64,000 bases of DNA from RYN-230 sp963782185 (GCA_963782185.1 CAWAJB010000004.1:1-64000); one strand, 5' to 3'; counted from the stretch's first letter, positions 9,501 to 18,425 are shown. Notes: generated by a model not told the origin, from the sequence alone. Made by a program: numbers and translations.

Positions 9501-10630
9501 GACCGCCGTTCAGCGGGAGCGGAACTGTCGGCCGCGCGGGTAAGCGCGCTGATCGCAGCGTCAATATCTGTGCGTTCATGACGGATTCGAAAGCGGGTGC
9601 GATGCGATCTGGCCAGACCGGTGAGGTACGCAAGCGAGCTGGGATCAGCATCCGGGACAAGCGTCACCAGCCGCTCCAGCGCGGCCAGCTGGTCGTCGAG
9701 CATGCCCAGCTCTTCATGCTGCTCGAGGCTCTCCTGCAGGGTGGCGACCAGGTTGTTCAAGCTTTGAATCAACCGGCCCGTGTCGCCTTCAGAGAGCTTG
9801 ACAGCGACACGCCACCCGTCGAGGCTCTGCTCCAGATCGCTGGCCCGGCGCTGCTCCTGCCATCGCTGGAAATAGAAATAAGTCAGGCGCGCAACGTCGT
9901 CCGCTGCCGTTGACCTGATCTCAGCATCATTCGCCGCGGCCTGCTCGAACAGTGCGAGCGCCCGGCCGATTTGCTTCGGTCCTTTGGTACTTGTCGCCAC
10001 TTCTGCGGCGGTCCGCGCGGCGTCGCGTACCACTTCCGCGTAGCCTGGCCGCGCTTGAGTAAAGAGAGTAATGGCTTCCTCGAAATTAGCGAGCGCGGCG
10101 ATGAGCGTTTTCGGGTTATCAGTCAAGCTAGCGAGATTCCGCCGCGCATTTCCGAGTGTGGCGGTGATCTCCGGGCGCCCCTCATCGTCCGGCGGGATGA
10201 CCGTCAGCAGCTTGACCAGGGCCCTGACTGCCTGGCGCCAATGGTCTACGCGCGATGTCTCATGCGCGCGCGTCACGAGCACGATCGCCTGGCCACGCAG
10301 CAGCGCTGTATGCCAGCGCGTTCCCGGCTCCGCGCGCTTTAAGGAAGCGGAAAATAGCGGGATGGCAGTATCGATAGAAAAGGGCTCGGCCGATGGCTGC
10401 CTGGCCGATGGCCGGGAGGCCGCCACCTGGATGGCCCGGTACAGGTATGCGACGTCTCGGGTCAGGCCGAAGAGCACCAGATGGGCGGCTGCGGAGCGCA
10501 GCTGGTAGCCATCGATAAACCGGGACATGTGCGCGAGCTCACTGAGGGTCTCTAGCGACGCCGTACCATCCCGGTTGTAGTCCTCTTTCCACTGTTCCAG
10601 CGGATCGTAGGATTGCGAAGACTTATTCAT
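6575..10630 (-). CDS. CHAT-domain (caspase-like) protease with long helical-repeat array
   Basis: A 1351-aa protein starting at the ATG at 10630, which has a GGGGGG site 9 bp upstream. Residues ~1-900 are tetratricopeptide-like helical repeats with a recurring pattern of Leu/Ala heptads and LERAV/LEQA-type motifs. The CHAT domain occupies about residues 1040-1330: catalytic His1168 in HLACHGRAD and Cys1213 in LTACETA, 45 residues apart as in active members, plus the usual GAL-QAGF and VVATQW strands after them. TPR-CHAT proteases are cysteine peptidases released by partner or target binding, as in gasdermin-cleaving and type III-E systems. It is the first gene of an operon with the CxxC protein, the 4-5-TM protein and the SAF protein, and lies divergent from a second CHAT operon. 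Confidence 0.88.
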   Translation of the reverse strand: MNKSSQSYDPLEQWKEDYNRDGTASLETLSELAHMSRFIDGYQLRSAAAHLVLFGLTRDVAYLYRAIQVAASRPSARQPSAEPFSIDTAIPLFSASLKRAEPGTRWHTALLRGQAIVLVTRAHETSRVDHWRQAVRALVKLLTVIPPDDEGRPEITATLGNARRNLASLTDNPKTLIAALANFEEAITLFTQARPGYAEVVRDAARTAAEVATSTKGPKQIGRALALFEQAAANDAEIRSTAADDVARLTYFYFQRWQEQRRASDLEQSLDGWRVAVKLSEGDTGRLIQSLNNLVATLQESLEQHEELGMLDDQLAALERLVTLVPDADPSSLAYLTGLARSHRTRFRIRHERTDIDAAISALTRAADSSAPAERRSLIIDLGSILRERYEWSGGLPDVDAGIAFWRGLLDATPLAEPDYDDWLGGLVGTLLDRFGFSRRAADLDAAVAAVDEALHAFAGQHIPAAHRQRLSEMVAVAVQERYQALGRAADLDRLVQLSGEAVGGGDPGSRERTTRAADHAFFLLRRFDRASDQADLNDAIAILEASAPDEQPAGDAVRARWLVLLGEGLLKRYDLWGIGQGDELGRAREYFERAVQLMPLGTPGRVDALLGLSAATERVFRLTPIFEGDRELPVRLLEQALEQIGGSEHEAFVCQSLAAALLRRAGSGREQPGDLDRAVNLLERSVASDRADFEAAGREVDLADALRRRYQRSRNRNDRVRAVAAYRAGLPRQLEITIDQAMGSAAQWGAWAAQRRSWAEAAEAFDVAVKASNEIYLANIGVGSAVWLRRGAGLAAEAAYASARAGRAADSALLLEAARFRAGSESLALVHADLDELAQAGHAELADRLRDSAAQWRRESRFADTSPPAATEISLSWSSERLREAAGLATQIQSAAESGQATNSAPSEAPRDVDRSSWEATGRTTKKARKDFDEAVLAIRKIDGFERFLDEPILSDITAVADRLPVVYLASCAHGGLAVAVRPDRSVHTAFLPSLRRSLLDAELGKFQEAYQGRDADPGKWRAQLVATTRWLWDAAMARTLPLLGRSSQVLLIPAGTLGLLPLHAAWRPDARAPTGRKYACDRAVISYAPNARSVASTPGEGTNTLLAVEDPAPLPEPLRPITFAGPEVAAAAAWYPEATVLRHEQATAERVRHGLAAASVHHLACHGRADLSEPRRSALVLAGGQSLTLQQLLDLRLDGRAGHRLAVLTACETALAGTTLPDEVISLPGALLQAGFTGVVATQWAVVGLPTAFLTARFYQHWKRDKWDWATSLAAAQRWLRDSTDGEKAEFVHPREGSSSLPVTARRPLWRAVVSRDPAGRSFADIADWGAYTYVGGTIAPVSADDTGP

Positions 10631-10789
10631 GACGTTATCCCCCCTCGCCCCCCCGCCAGTTAACTCCCGGCAGAGCGATTCTCCTACGACACGCCAAAAC
10701 AGGCAAGCACGCGGGATGGTCGCCGGATTCCCCCCGGATTCCCCCGCGGCCAGGAACCCCGCTGTTTCGAATCGCCTTCTCCGGATCAA

Positions 10790-10805
10790 CCTGGGTGCAC
10801 CCAGG
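10790..10805. promoter_or_regulatory. 16-bp perfect palindrome
   Basis: CCTGGGTG followed directly by CACCCAGG. It is about 160 bp upstream of the minus-strand CHAT start and 370 bp from the plus-strand start, so it is a candidate operator. Confidence 0.45.
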
Positions 10806-10817
10806 ACAGCCGGGAGT

Positions 10818-10832
10818 CCTTGACGGTCAAGG
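10818..10832. promoter_or_regulatory. 15-bp perfect palindrome
   Basis: CCTTGAC, one G, then GTCAAGG. It lies 12 bp from the previous palindrome in the same divergent region. Confidence 0.45.
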
Positions 10833-11176
10833 TCTGCGACCATTGACCGCTTGCGGGGCCAGTGTGACGCGGGACCACTGGCGGGAGCCCAGAGAAGGAG
10901 CAGTACGCCTTCACCTTCGGCGGCGTGGCACCCATCCGTGGAGGACGCCGGGCCCGGCGACGCCCTGGCGCTGCACTTCGTGGCCGGCCGTACCGTCCAT
11001 TCCTGCCCCCGAACATCCACGCCCCAGTAACCAGCCAGCCCGCAGGGAAATGAACCAAGGACGCCGGGGCCGCGGATTAGCGTGTGAGGGCCAGGTCGCA
11101 GTTCAAGGCTCCAGATTTTGTGTCATCGTGGTGGTTGCCGGCGAGGGGTACTCGCCATGGGGGCTGGGGTGGGAAA

Positions 11177-12856
11177 GTGAAGCAAGCCACCAGTTGGTTG
11201 CTGGCCGAGCTGGTCGCGATCGTGACGCTGGGCGTGGTCGCCTGGACCATCTGGATGCTCCTGTCGCCGTCGCAGCAAAACTCCATAGCCGCTCAGGTGC
11301 TGCTGGGGGTCGGATTCGGGCTCGCTGCGGTCGGCATTTTCACCGCATTCGGGATCGCTCGCCTCTCGCGGGGCCGCACGATGAACCTGACGGCAGCTGA
11401 GGGACCAGACGGGGGCGGCGCGGCTGATTCAGCCGCGGCGCCGAAGCGCACCCCGTTCGAGAAGAGCCTGCTGGCGGACGGCAACACGATCGACACCCGG
11501 TACCGGTATCAGCGGTTGCTTCATGCGTCGCTGCGACCAGCTCAGGCCGCGGCGGTGACTCTGGCCGCCGCTGCTCCCGTCGCCGTGGGTGGGTTGCTGG
11601 TCTGGACGCTTTTTGAGCCGTCGGCGAAGCAAGCAGTCGGGATCTATCTGATCGTGGCGAGCCTGGGCGGGGCAGCGGTATGGCTGGTCACCTCGCCGTT
11701 GTACCTGGGATGGCTGGCGGATCGGCGGGCAGAAAGTCTGCGCGTGCTCGTGCTCGAAAATCTGAGCACGTCGCGAAAGAGTGGGCCACGCCGGGCCGGC
11801 GGTGACGAGAAGCCAGAACGCGAAAGCGGGCCGCCGAAGTCCGAAAGCGGGCAGTCGACGGACAAGAGCCGCGGGAAACCTCGCCGCACGTGGGACCAGC
11901 TCGTCCTGACCGCTGGCCTCTCGGCCAGGTTGTCGGACCTCGAGCCTGCACTGGCCGCAGCGTATGGCTTCTCGGTCTTCGCCTTGTGGCCGGACACCGA
12001 GGCCTACCTCACCAGCGAGGAGTCGCGCAGGCTCTCGGGGCTCGGTGTGCGGATGCGCGCGCTGCGCTCGGTCGCGGTCACAGCGACGCTGGCCGCGGCT
12101 GCATCACTGGGGGTAGCAGCTTGGCGCCGCGGGCACACGATCACACTGCTCGAGCTCACCCTCACATTTATCCTGGTCGCGGCGGGTTCGGTCACCCGAA
12201 GTAACTGGGTCCGCGGGGAGACATTACACCGGAAGGCGCAACTAGTCGCCCAGCACGCCGCGGACCTTCTGGCGGCATATGGCATCCGGGCCAAGTCACC
12301 GGCCGACCGGCGCGCCGCGCTGGGTCGGCTGTCAGTGTCGATCCTGGACAGAACGTCCGGGCTGCCGTGGTCGTCCCGGCCCGGCAGTCTCGGCGCCGAC
12401 AGCCTTTCGCAGGTTACGGCGGCCGTGGGTGAATCATTTGAGGATTCACTTCGGAAAGTACTGCGCCGCCGTGCCGCAACCAACGTGACCGGTGCGCTCC
12501 ACCTTTCCCTGAGCCGGGTCTCCGCCATGGTGTCGGATCTCGACGTGATGGTGACAACCGGAGATGAGGCCTGGCAGCAGGCAACGGGCGAAGGCCCGAC
12601 CCGCTTTCAGGTGACCGGGGGCGAGGAGCATGAGACTGCATCCTTCGAAGTTGCCGTAGACGCTCCCGGGCTGGACGTCTCTCCACCACGGCAGGAAGCG
12701 AAGCTGGCCACTTCTGGCGGCTCGCGGACCTGGACCTTTTCTATCCGGGGTGAGCGGTCAGCGGACGTGAGTATCTGGGTGACGCTCTACTCTTCCGGCC
12801 GCTACGTACAGGCGGTCGAGTTGCAAGGCGATTCGCTGGTGCATGACAATGGGTGA
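11177..12856 (+). CDS. Six-TM membrane protein with C-terminal beta-sandwich, CHAT-associated
   Basis: Starts at a GTG with a GGGGTGGGA site just upstream; earlier in-frame starts would add a non-hydrophobic tail. The 559-aa protein has two N-terminal helices (~5-60), a linker, two helices (~120-175), a charged cytoplasmic linker rich in Arg/Glu/Ser (~195-235), two more helices (~300-345), and a ~90-residue beta-rich C-terminus (from ~470). I do not recognise the family. Its last 14 bp overlap the start of the second CHAT gene, so the two are translationally coupled. It probably anchors or senses for that protease. Confidence 0.68.
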   Translation: MKQATSWLLAELVAIVTLGVVAWTIWMLLSPSQQNSIAAQVLLGVGFGLAAVGIFTAFGIARLSRGRTMNLTAAEGPDGGGAADSAAAPKRTPFEKSLLADGNTIDTRYRYQRLLHASLRPAQAAAVTLAAAAPVAVGGLLVWTLFEPSAKQAVGIYLIVASLGGAAVWLVTSPLYLGWLADRRAESLRVLVLENLSTSRKSGPRRAGGDEKPERESGPPKSESGQSTDKSRGKPRRTWDQLVLTAGLSARLSDLEPALAAAYGFSVFALWPDTEAYLTSEESRRLSGLGVRMRALRSVAVTATLAAAASLGVAAWRRGHTITLLELTLTFILVAAGSVTRSNWVRGETLHRKAQLVAQHAADLLAAYGIRAKSPADRRAALGRLSVSILDRTSGLPWSSRPGSLGADSLSQVTAAVGESFEDSLRKVLRRRAATNVTGALHLSLSRVSAMVSDLDVMVTTGDEAWQQATGEGPTRFQVTGGEEHETASFEVAVDAPGLDVSPPRQEAKLATSGGSRTWTFSIRGERSADVSIWVTLYSSGRYVQAVELQGDSLVHDNG

Positions 12857-14111
12857 CGGCAAGTCTCCCGTTCCGGACATTCGGATCGATCAGTTCGAGG
12901 GCCGTGTTGCTATTACCAGCTCCGGCTCCGGCACAATTGAATTGTCCCTTCAAAATGCGGTAAACCTGCGCACCATAGTGACGAAGTATGCGCTGCAGGT
13001 GGAATGGATGAGGCCACTAGAGCTGCCCGTTTCGCCAGACGCTGCGCAGCGCTTTATCTCGTTCGCCAAGCATTCGGCGCACCGTTGTTTCGAAGCCGGT
13101 ATCGACGACGAGTTCGATCTATGGCTAGAGGCATTCGACCTGATCAAGCACGAAATAGCTAATGTGAAGGTGCGTGGCGAGCCGCTGTACGTAGAGATAA
13201 CCGACAACTCGGGTGAATACCTGCCCTGGGAGTGGCTCGGCGAACTCGACCGCTCGGATGACTACATTGACGAGGCACTTTCGACGCTCGGATTCGCGGC
13301 AATTGTCTGCCGGCGGGCGGTCAGGCACGAGGCCCGCCGAAATAGAGGAATGGCCGAGGGCTGCCTAGATTCTAAGCAACAGCAACAGCTTCCGGTGCGT
13401 CTCTTCTCTAATCCTGAGCTGCATTGGACACGGATAGAAGAGGCTTTTTTCCGCCACAACGACCACGTTGACCTCCTTGGCCCGCTGCCAGAGCAGGCCG
13501 GGAATGGCCAGCTGGATCTAGCCGAACAACTCGTTGACCCCTGCTGGGCCCGGCCGGATCGTCCGGACCAGGTGGTCCACATGTCATGTCACCATGAGGC
13601 GAAGATTAATCTCAAGACGGCTTCCGCAGCCGAATTGCTCCTCTCGGAAAGCCTGCTCAGGTTCGGCACAACGGCCGAGCCAAACTTCGAGATTACCCTT
13701 GCGGATCTGCGGCATAACCTGATGACCGTGAAGGGGCGGCGTCAAGTTACCGAACAACGTCCGCTGATATTCTTTAACGCTTGCCGGGGCAACTTCTATC
13801 CGTTTACGACGGAATCGGCGATGCGTGTTCTGCTCCGTAACGGTAATCGAGGAATGATCAGCACGGCAGTGCGGGTACCGGATAGGTTCGCCTCGAAGCT
13901 GGCAGTGTTCTTTTATGAGCGCCTCCTGGACGGAGGCTGCACGGCCCCTGAAGCCCTTCTCTATGCAAAGTGGCGGATGCTGCAGAGCCAGGCTAGCCCG
14001 CTAGGCCTCCTCTACAGTTACTACGGCATACCCGGCCTCCGGGTGCTCCCGGTTCGCCGCGTGCCCGGCGAAAATCCGATTGTCACCATCTGGAACGGTC
14101 GTTCGCCTTGA
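12843..14111 (+). CDS. Second CHAT-domain protease, without a repeat array
   Basis: A 422-aa protein. Residues ~15-200 form an N-terminal region ending in the EYLPWEWLG motif usual just before CHAT domains. The CHAT core follows: candidate catalytic His250 or His251 in MSCHHE and Cys314 in FFNACRG. After Cys314 come the expected GMISTAVRV strand and the YYGIPGLRVLP ending. The His-Cys spacing (~63) is longer than in the TPR-CHAT protein. Codon use is visibly more AT-rich than its neighbours between about 13,100 and 13,900, hinting at separate acquisition. It is coupled to the membrane protein upstream. There are no TPRs, so activation must come from that partner or from the divergent operon. 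Confidence 0.8.
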   Translation: MTMGDGKSPVPDIRIDQFEGRVAITSSGSGTIELSLQNAVNLRTIVTKYALQVEWMRPLELPVSPDAAQRFISFAKHSAHRCFEAGIDDEFDLWLEAFDLIKHEIANVKVRGEPLYVEITDNSGEYLPWEWLGELDRSDDYIDEALSTLGFAAIVCRRAVRHEARRNRGMAEGCLDSKQQQQLPVRLFSNPELHWTRIEEAFFRHNDHVDLLGPLPEQAGNGQLDLAEQLVDPCWARPDRPDQVVHMSCHHEAKINLKTASAAELLLSESLLRFGTTAEPNFEITLADLRHNLMTVKGRRQVTEQRPLIFFNACRGNFYPFTTESAMRVLLRNGNRGMISTAVRVPDRFASKLAVFFYERLLDGGCTAPEALLYAKWRMLQSQASPLGLLYSYYGIPGLRVLPVRRVPGENPIVTIWNGRSP

Positions 14112-14400
14112 GCTTTCGGCCCACCGCACAGCGCGCGAGCAGCGAGTCGTTCTGCAACGCGATGACCCATCTCTTTCCTGAGGCCGTGGCCGAATCCTCC
14201 AGGTAGGACGGCGGCCGGTCGCCTTCTACACGACCGCCATCGCGCTGTGTCGCGCTCTTGCCCGTGTGGCTGGTCTGGTCGGGCCGCACGGTGCCCCGCG
14301 GCCGCTGTATCAGGCAGCCAGATGCGGCGTCTGGTCATGGGGGGCCGCGTTATCCCGATCACGCGGCCAGAAAGCCAGCACGGAGACGGGGGAAGGCAGA

Positions 14401-15075
14401 TGCGCATTCTGCTCATATCGAGTGCCTACAACAGCATGACGCAGCGGATCCACGCCGAGCTCGCCGACCACGGCCATGACCTGGCGGTCGAGCTCGCGCT
14501 CAGCGATCAGGTCATGCGGGACGCGGTCCGCCGCCACGATCCCGATCTTGTCATCGCGCCGATCCTGACCACGGCGATTCCCGCCGACATCTGGTCTGCC
14601 CGGCCCTGCTTCATCGTCCACCCAGGGCCCACAGGCGACCGCGGCCCGTCTTCACTGGACTGGGCGATCATGCGCGGTGCCGGGCGCTGGGGCGTGACCG
14701 TGCTCCAGGCGAACGCGGAGATGGACGCCGGAGACATCTGGGCGAGCGTGGAGTTCACGATGCCGGGCTGCTCGAAGAGCTCCCTGTACCGCACCGAAGT
14801 CGCGGACGCCGCGCTCGAGGCGGTGCTGCTGGCGGTACGGCGGTTCGAGGAAGGCAGTTACCGGCCCGAGCCGCTGGACTACAGCCGACCCGGCGTGCAC
14901 GGGCAGTGCCGTCCGCTGTGCCGGCAGGAGCACCGCAGGATCGACTGGCCGACCGAGCCCACGTCCTCGGTGGTGGCCAAGCTGCGGGCGGCCGACTCCA
15001 GCCCCGGCGTCCTCGACGTCATCGGCGACCGCGAGTACTTCCTGTTCGGCGGCTACGAAGACGACGGACTGCGCG
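14401..15075 (+). pseudogene. hypX: hypX/hoxX fragment (N-terminal formyltransferase-like domain)
   Basis: An ATG with a GGGGGAAGG site begins ~225 residues that match HypX, the hydrogenase-maturation protein that supplies CO from formyl-CoA: MRILLIS opening, SALDWAIM-type region, VLQANAEMDAGDIWA, and REYFLFGGYEDD at the end. HypX is normally ~550 residues; the enoyl-CoA-hydratase-like half is absent. At about 15,075 homology stops and the sequence becomes the reverse complement of a phosphatase gene. No hydrogenase genes are in the window, so this is a relic. Confidence 0.82.
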
Positions 15076-16375
15076 GTGATTGGGTCGATGACGACGACTG
15101 CGGCGGTGGCCAGCGGTTCCTTTACCGTGCTGCACAGGAACCGGTCCAGGGCCTCAAGCAGGGCGGCGGGTCCGTGGTCGGGGGCCAGCGCGCGGGCGGC
15201 GCTTCGCATCTGCCCCATCGTGACCGCGGCCTCCAGCCCGTGGCCGGCGACATCACCAACGATGAGCGTCATCTGGCCGTCGGGCCGCAGCACGACGTCA
15301 TACCAGTCACCGCCGATCCCGTAGCGGGTCTCCGAAGGCAGGTAATAGCCGCCCAGGCGCACCCCCGGACGTTCGGGCAGCGTGTCGGCCAGCAGGCTGC
15401 GCTGCACCGATATGACCAGGTCGCGGTCGCTGTCGTGCTGGATCGCGCGACTGAGCGCGTCGGCGATGGTCGAGCCCAGGGCGGTGAGGGCAATCTGGTC
15501 GGGACCGTCGTCCAGCGGGTGCGCCCTGGCGAAGACGAGAGTCAGGACGCCCAGGGTGCGCCCGCTGCTGCGCAGCGGCACGGCCACCCATGCCTGCTGC
15601 CCGGAGATGTGCATCCCGATGCTCGCATCGGGATACTCTGCCGCCAGGTCCGCCGCGGACCGCACGTAGACGATCTCGGACGTCTCGAGCGCCCGCCGGG
15701 ACGGGGAGACGTCCGAGAGCGGGTATGCCCGCCATTTCGAGAGAAGCGGCTCAGGCAAGCCGACCGCGTTCACCGTCACCAGGCGCTCAGGCTGCCGCTG
15801 ATCCACCAGGACGAGCCGGGCCGCCGACGCCCCGAAAGGCAGCAAGCCGTGCTCGAAGACGGAAGCGGTTACCTCGGCCAGTGAAGCCGAGGCCACCAGG
15901 GCGCTCATCATCCGCTGCAAACGCTCGGTGCGCTGCCGTGCCGCCCGCTCGGCCTCCAGCAGCTGAGCCCGCCCGAGGGCGTCCCCAGCCAGCTGGGCCA
16001 CCACCCGGACCTCGTCCTTCTGCGCGTCGGTGAAGGCCTGGGCCCGCGCCCAGGCCACGCCCATCGCGCCGATCAGGCTCTGATGCCGGTCGCGCAGCGC
16101 AAGGGAGGCGGTCGAAGCCAGCCCGGCCTCGAAGGTGTCCTCGAGGAGGAGCGGGTCACGGGTCCCGGCGCCGGACAGGGACGGCAGCCAGATTTCGCGT
16201 CCGGAACTCAAGACCGCGCCCAGCGGGGTGGAGTCGTCGACCGGGACTACCTGGTGTCGCCGCGTGACGTCGTCGCTCAGGCTTGACGCGTTGTAAAGAT
16301 GCGCCGTCGTGGCCCCAACGTCCAGAACCGCGATATTCGCGAATTCGGCGCCCGCCGCGATGGCTCCCTCCTCCG
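15076..16375 (-). pseudogene. GAF-SpoIIE (PP2C) phosphatase fragment, truncated at both ends
   Basis: Reading leftward, a GAF remnant with no usable start (homology reaches back to ~16,375 in the same frame as NIAVLDVGATTAHLY), a linker with coiled coil (RAARQRTERLQRM), a second GAF (~15,500-15,850) and the start of a SpoIIE phosphatase (YLPSETRYGIGGDWYDV, VGDVAGHGLEAAV). It is cut at about residue VVVIDPITAQ, before the second metal-binding half (the usual DGLxE and DDxxLL motifs are absent). The open frame continues into antisense hypX. A functional phosphatase is not possible. Confidence 0.8.
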
Positions 16376-16379
16376 GTCG

Positions 16380-17210
16380 CCAGCCGGGCCAGCACCACGA
16401 GTCCCGCCGACGTGACCAGCACCGCCAAGGCCACGACGGTGCCGCTCAGGACGCCGAGCCGGGCCGACTCGCCGAGCAGTAGGTTGCCCACGGCCAGGCT
16501 GGCCACCGGGGTGACCACGGCGATGACGGGCAGGGTGATCATCGGCCGCCCCGCCTGGTACGCGGTCTGCGTCAGCAGCAGCGAGCACGGGCCGCCCAGC
16601 ATCAGGGCGTAGGTCGCCCAGGAGCCGACCATGCCGGTCAGCCCGCCGCCGACGGCATGCGAAAACGCCATGGTCACGACGGCTATTGCGGCGTCGGCCA
16701 GCCCGGCGGCCACGGCCAGCAGAACCGGGCGGCGGAGCCAGCGGCGGCGAGGCCGGCGGTGGCGAGTGGCACCGCGCAGGCGGCCAGGCACGCGGCGGCC
16801 AGCCCGGCGTGCCCGGACACACCCGGGACACCCGGGTCACCGCCGGCGGGCGAGGCCAGCGCGACGAACGAGGCGATGCCGGCGATGACGGCCAGGACCG
16901 CGGCCCAGGCGGTCCAGCTCAGCCGGCGATCCGACCACAGCCGGACCGTGGCCACGCTGAACAGCAAGGACGAGGCCACCAGCATCTGCACGATCGTCAG
17001 CGGACCAGTGCGCAGCGCGACCGCGTGGGTGGCGAATCCGCCGAGCTCGACGCCGATGCCGAGCAGCCACCACGGGCGCCGTGCCAGGAGCAGGAGCAGC
17101 CGGGGCCGGCCCGCCGCCTGGCTGGGGGTCGCGGCGGCCTGGCGCTGCTGCAGCGTGGCACCGGTTCCGTACAGGACGGCCGCGGTCAGCCCCCACACCA
17201 GGGCCGTCAC
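16380..17210 (-). pseudogene. DMT-superfamily transporter with internal frameshift
   Basis: A GTG start at 17210 (GGGGGG site) opens a protein whose first ~160 residues are a drug/metabolite-type transporter (VWGLTAAVLYGTGATLQQR, then helices). At about 16,735 the homology jumps frame and continues (RRPVLLAVAAGLADAAIAV, then GSWATYALMLGG, LARLATGG). If the shift were repaired the protein would be ~275 aa, normal for the family. The 3' end abuts the phosphatase remnant, whose own 5' end is missing, so this edge is a second join in the scrap zone. Confidence 0.72.
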
Positions 17211-17703
17211 CGGAACCCCCCAGGGCAGCCAGCCGGTGACGCCGTACCTGGCGCAGCCATCGCCGCCGAGGGCCTGTTCATCGTTTGTCTCTCGTTGCGA
17301 ATAGCGACACGCGATCGACGGTATCGACGCGATACATCGCAAGTCATCAGGGATTCCCCTGATATCCCCCGGGGATATGCTCCGCATCGCCCCCGGGCGG
17401 CCGCCGCCCACCGGTGCGCCTGGCCGGTTGCTCGAGCGCTGCGTCCGCGGTCAGGCCGGCGAACCTGCTTCGCCCGCGAGGAGGGTGCCATGGCAACCGT
17501 GAGCCCAAGCGCAAGGCAGCGAGAATGCGCCGGCGGCTTTACCTGCCGCATAGCGGCCCTGCGCATTCCACTATGGCGCATTATGCAAGAGCAATTCGCT
17601 CAGCTCAGCGTCGCTCAGAGCCAGCTATCGCGCATCCGCGCTTCCATATCCGGGCTGGCAGCCAGTGCGCATCGCGGTGTCCGGCAGTCACCCCGGTGCC
17701 CCA
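17211..17703. other. 493-bp stretch with palindrome and a possible small ORF
   Basis: Holds the transporter promoter region, a 17-bp palindrome (17362-17378) and a possible small ORF beginning at 17490. No other gene is seen. Confidence 0.45.
17362..17378. promoter_or_regulatory. 17-bp perfect palindrome upstream of the broken transporter
   Basis: ATATCCCC, a central C, then GGGGATAT. It lies ~150 bp upstream of the GTG at 17210. Its AT-ended, CCCC/GGGG-cored form recalls the second palindrome before the PadR gene at ~3757-3773, so a PadR-type or similar repressor could bind both; this is speculative. Confidence 0.4.
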
Positions 17704-17771
17704 TTAGCCTGCGTGTGCGGCAGCCTCCCGGCTCAACTCGACACGGGCAGTGGCCATGGCCAGCTCGATGA
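17490..17771 (+). CDS. Possible small ORF, unknown
   Basis: An ATG with an excellent ribosome-binding site (GAGGAGGG, 5 bp spacing) opens 93 codons rich in Arg/Ser/Gln. The last 68 bp run antisense to the TetR gene. No domain is recognised; it could be the start of a truncated gene. Confidence 0.22.
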   Translation: MATVSPSARQRECAGGFTCRIAALRIPLWRIMQEQFAQLSVAQSQLSRIRASISGLAASAHRGVRQSPRCPISLRVRQPPGSTRHGQWPWPAR

Positions 17772-18399
17772 GGCGCTTGCGGGATGGCTGATGCATCTGC
17801 CGGAGGCGGAGGATCGCGAGCCCGTCGAGCAGGGCGGCGAAGCGGAGGGTGAAGTCGTTCATAACGGCCGGGGGAGCGAATGCCCCTTCCCGAACACCGC
17901 GGGCGACGATGGCCGCGAGGTCTTCGCGCCAGAGGGCCAGCAGTTCTTCCAGGAACTGGCTCACCTGCCGGTTGTGAGGCGCGCGGGCCCATGCCTCCAT
18001 CCAGAGGATCCAGCTCGGATCCGCCGGGCTGGCTGGCAGGTAGAAGCCGATGAACCGCTCAAGCTGGCGCCAGGCGCCGGTCACCTTGGCCAGGCCGGCG
18101 CGGGTCCGGATGAGGTCCTGATGGTCGCGCCAGGAAAGGGTCTCCAGCAGGATGTGTTCCTTGCTGGTGAAGTAGTACATCACCTGGCCGGAACTCATGC
18201 CGGCCCGCCGGGCTATCTCGGCGACCCGCACCTGGTCGATGCCCGCCTCGGTGATCAGCTCCACGGCCGCCTGGAGGACGCGCTCGCGGCTGCGCCGCCC
18301 GTCCTCGGTGCTGGCTGGCCCGCGGCGGCGCGCGGCTGGCGCGGCGACATGTGCTGCCTGGCCTGGCCGGGGCATCTGCGCGCGCTCCATGATCTTCAT
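17704..18399 (-). CDS. TetR-family transcriptional regulator
   Basis: About 231 aa. The N-terminal ~30 residues are a basic tail; the TetR helix-turn-helix follows (RVAEIARRAGMSSGQVMYYFTSKEHIL), then an all-helical ligand/dimerisation domain (TetR_C-like; TRAGLAKVTGAWRQLERFIGFYL). The start may be the ATG at 18399 or, with a better GGAG site, the one at 18375. A 23-bp perfect palindrome lies 27 bp upstream (18426-18448), and an AraC-family gene diverges beyond it, so this protein probably represses itself and the AraC-methyltransferase-aminotransferase set. Confidence 0.85.
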   Translation of the reverse strand: MKIMERAQMPRPGQAAHVAAPAARRRGPASTEDGRRSRERVLQAAVELITEAGIDQVRVAEIARRAGMSSGQVMYYFTSKEHILLETLSWRDHQDLIRTRAGLAKVTGAWRQLERFIGFYLPASPADPSWILWMEAWARAPHNRQVSQFLEELLALWREDLAAIVARGVREGAFAPPAVMNDFTLRFAALLDGLAILRLRQMHQPSRKRLIELAMATARVELSREAAAHAG

Positions 18400-18425
18400 C
18401 AAACGCGGCCAGCGTGGCGAAGGCC

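Larger units (their letters stand above)
10631..11176. promoter_or_regulatory. 546-bp divergent control region between the two CHAT operons
   Basis: No convincing gene is seen. It must hold both operons' promoters. Two perfect palindromes lie 12 bp apart: 10790-10805 (CCTGGGTG then its reverse complement) and 10818-10832 (CCTTGAC, a central G, then GTCAAGG). Either could be the operator of a shared regulator, which is not encoded next door. Confidence 0.55.

Noticed and set aside
10795..11400. Plus-strand frame in the CHAT divergent region
   Set aside because: Arg/Pro/Gly-rich, no domain, and it overlaps the better-supported membrane-protein start.
14247..15884. 545-codon plus-strand open frame
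   Set aside because: It is an artefact joining the hypX fragment to the antisense of the phosphatase; homology stops at ~15,075.
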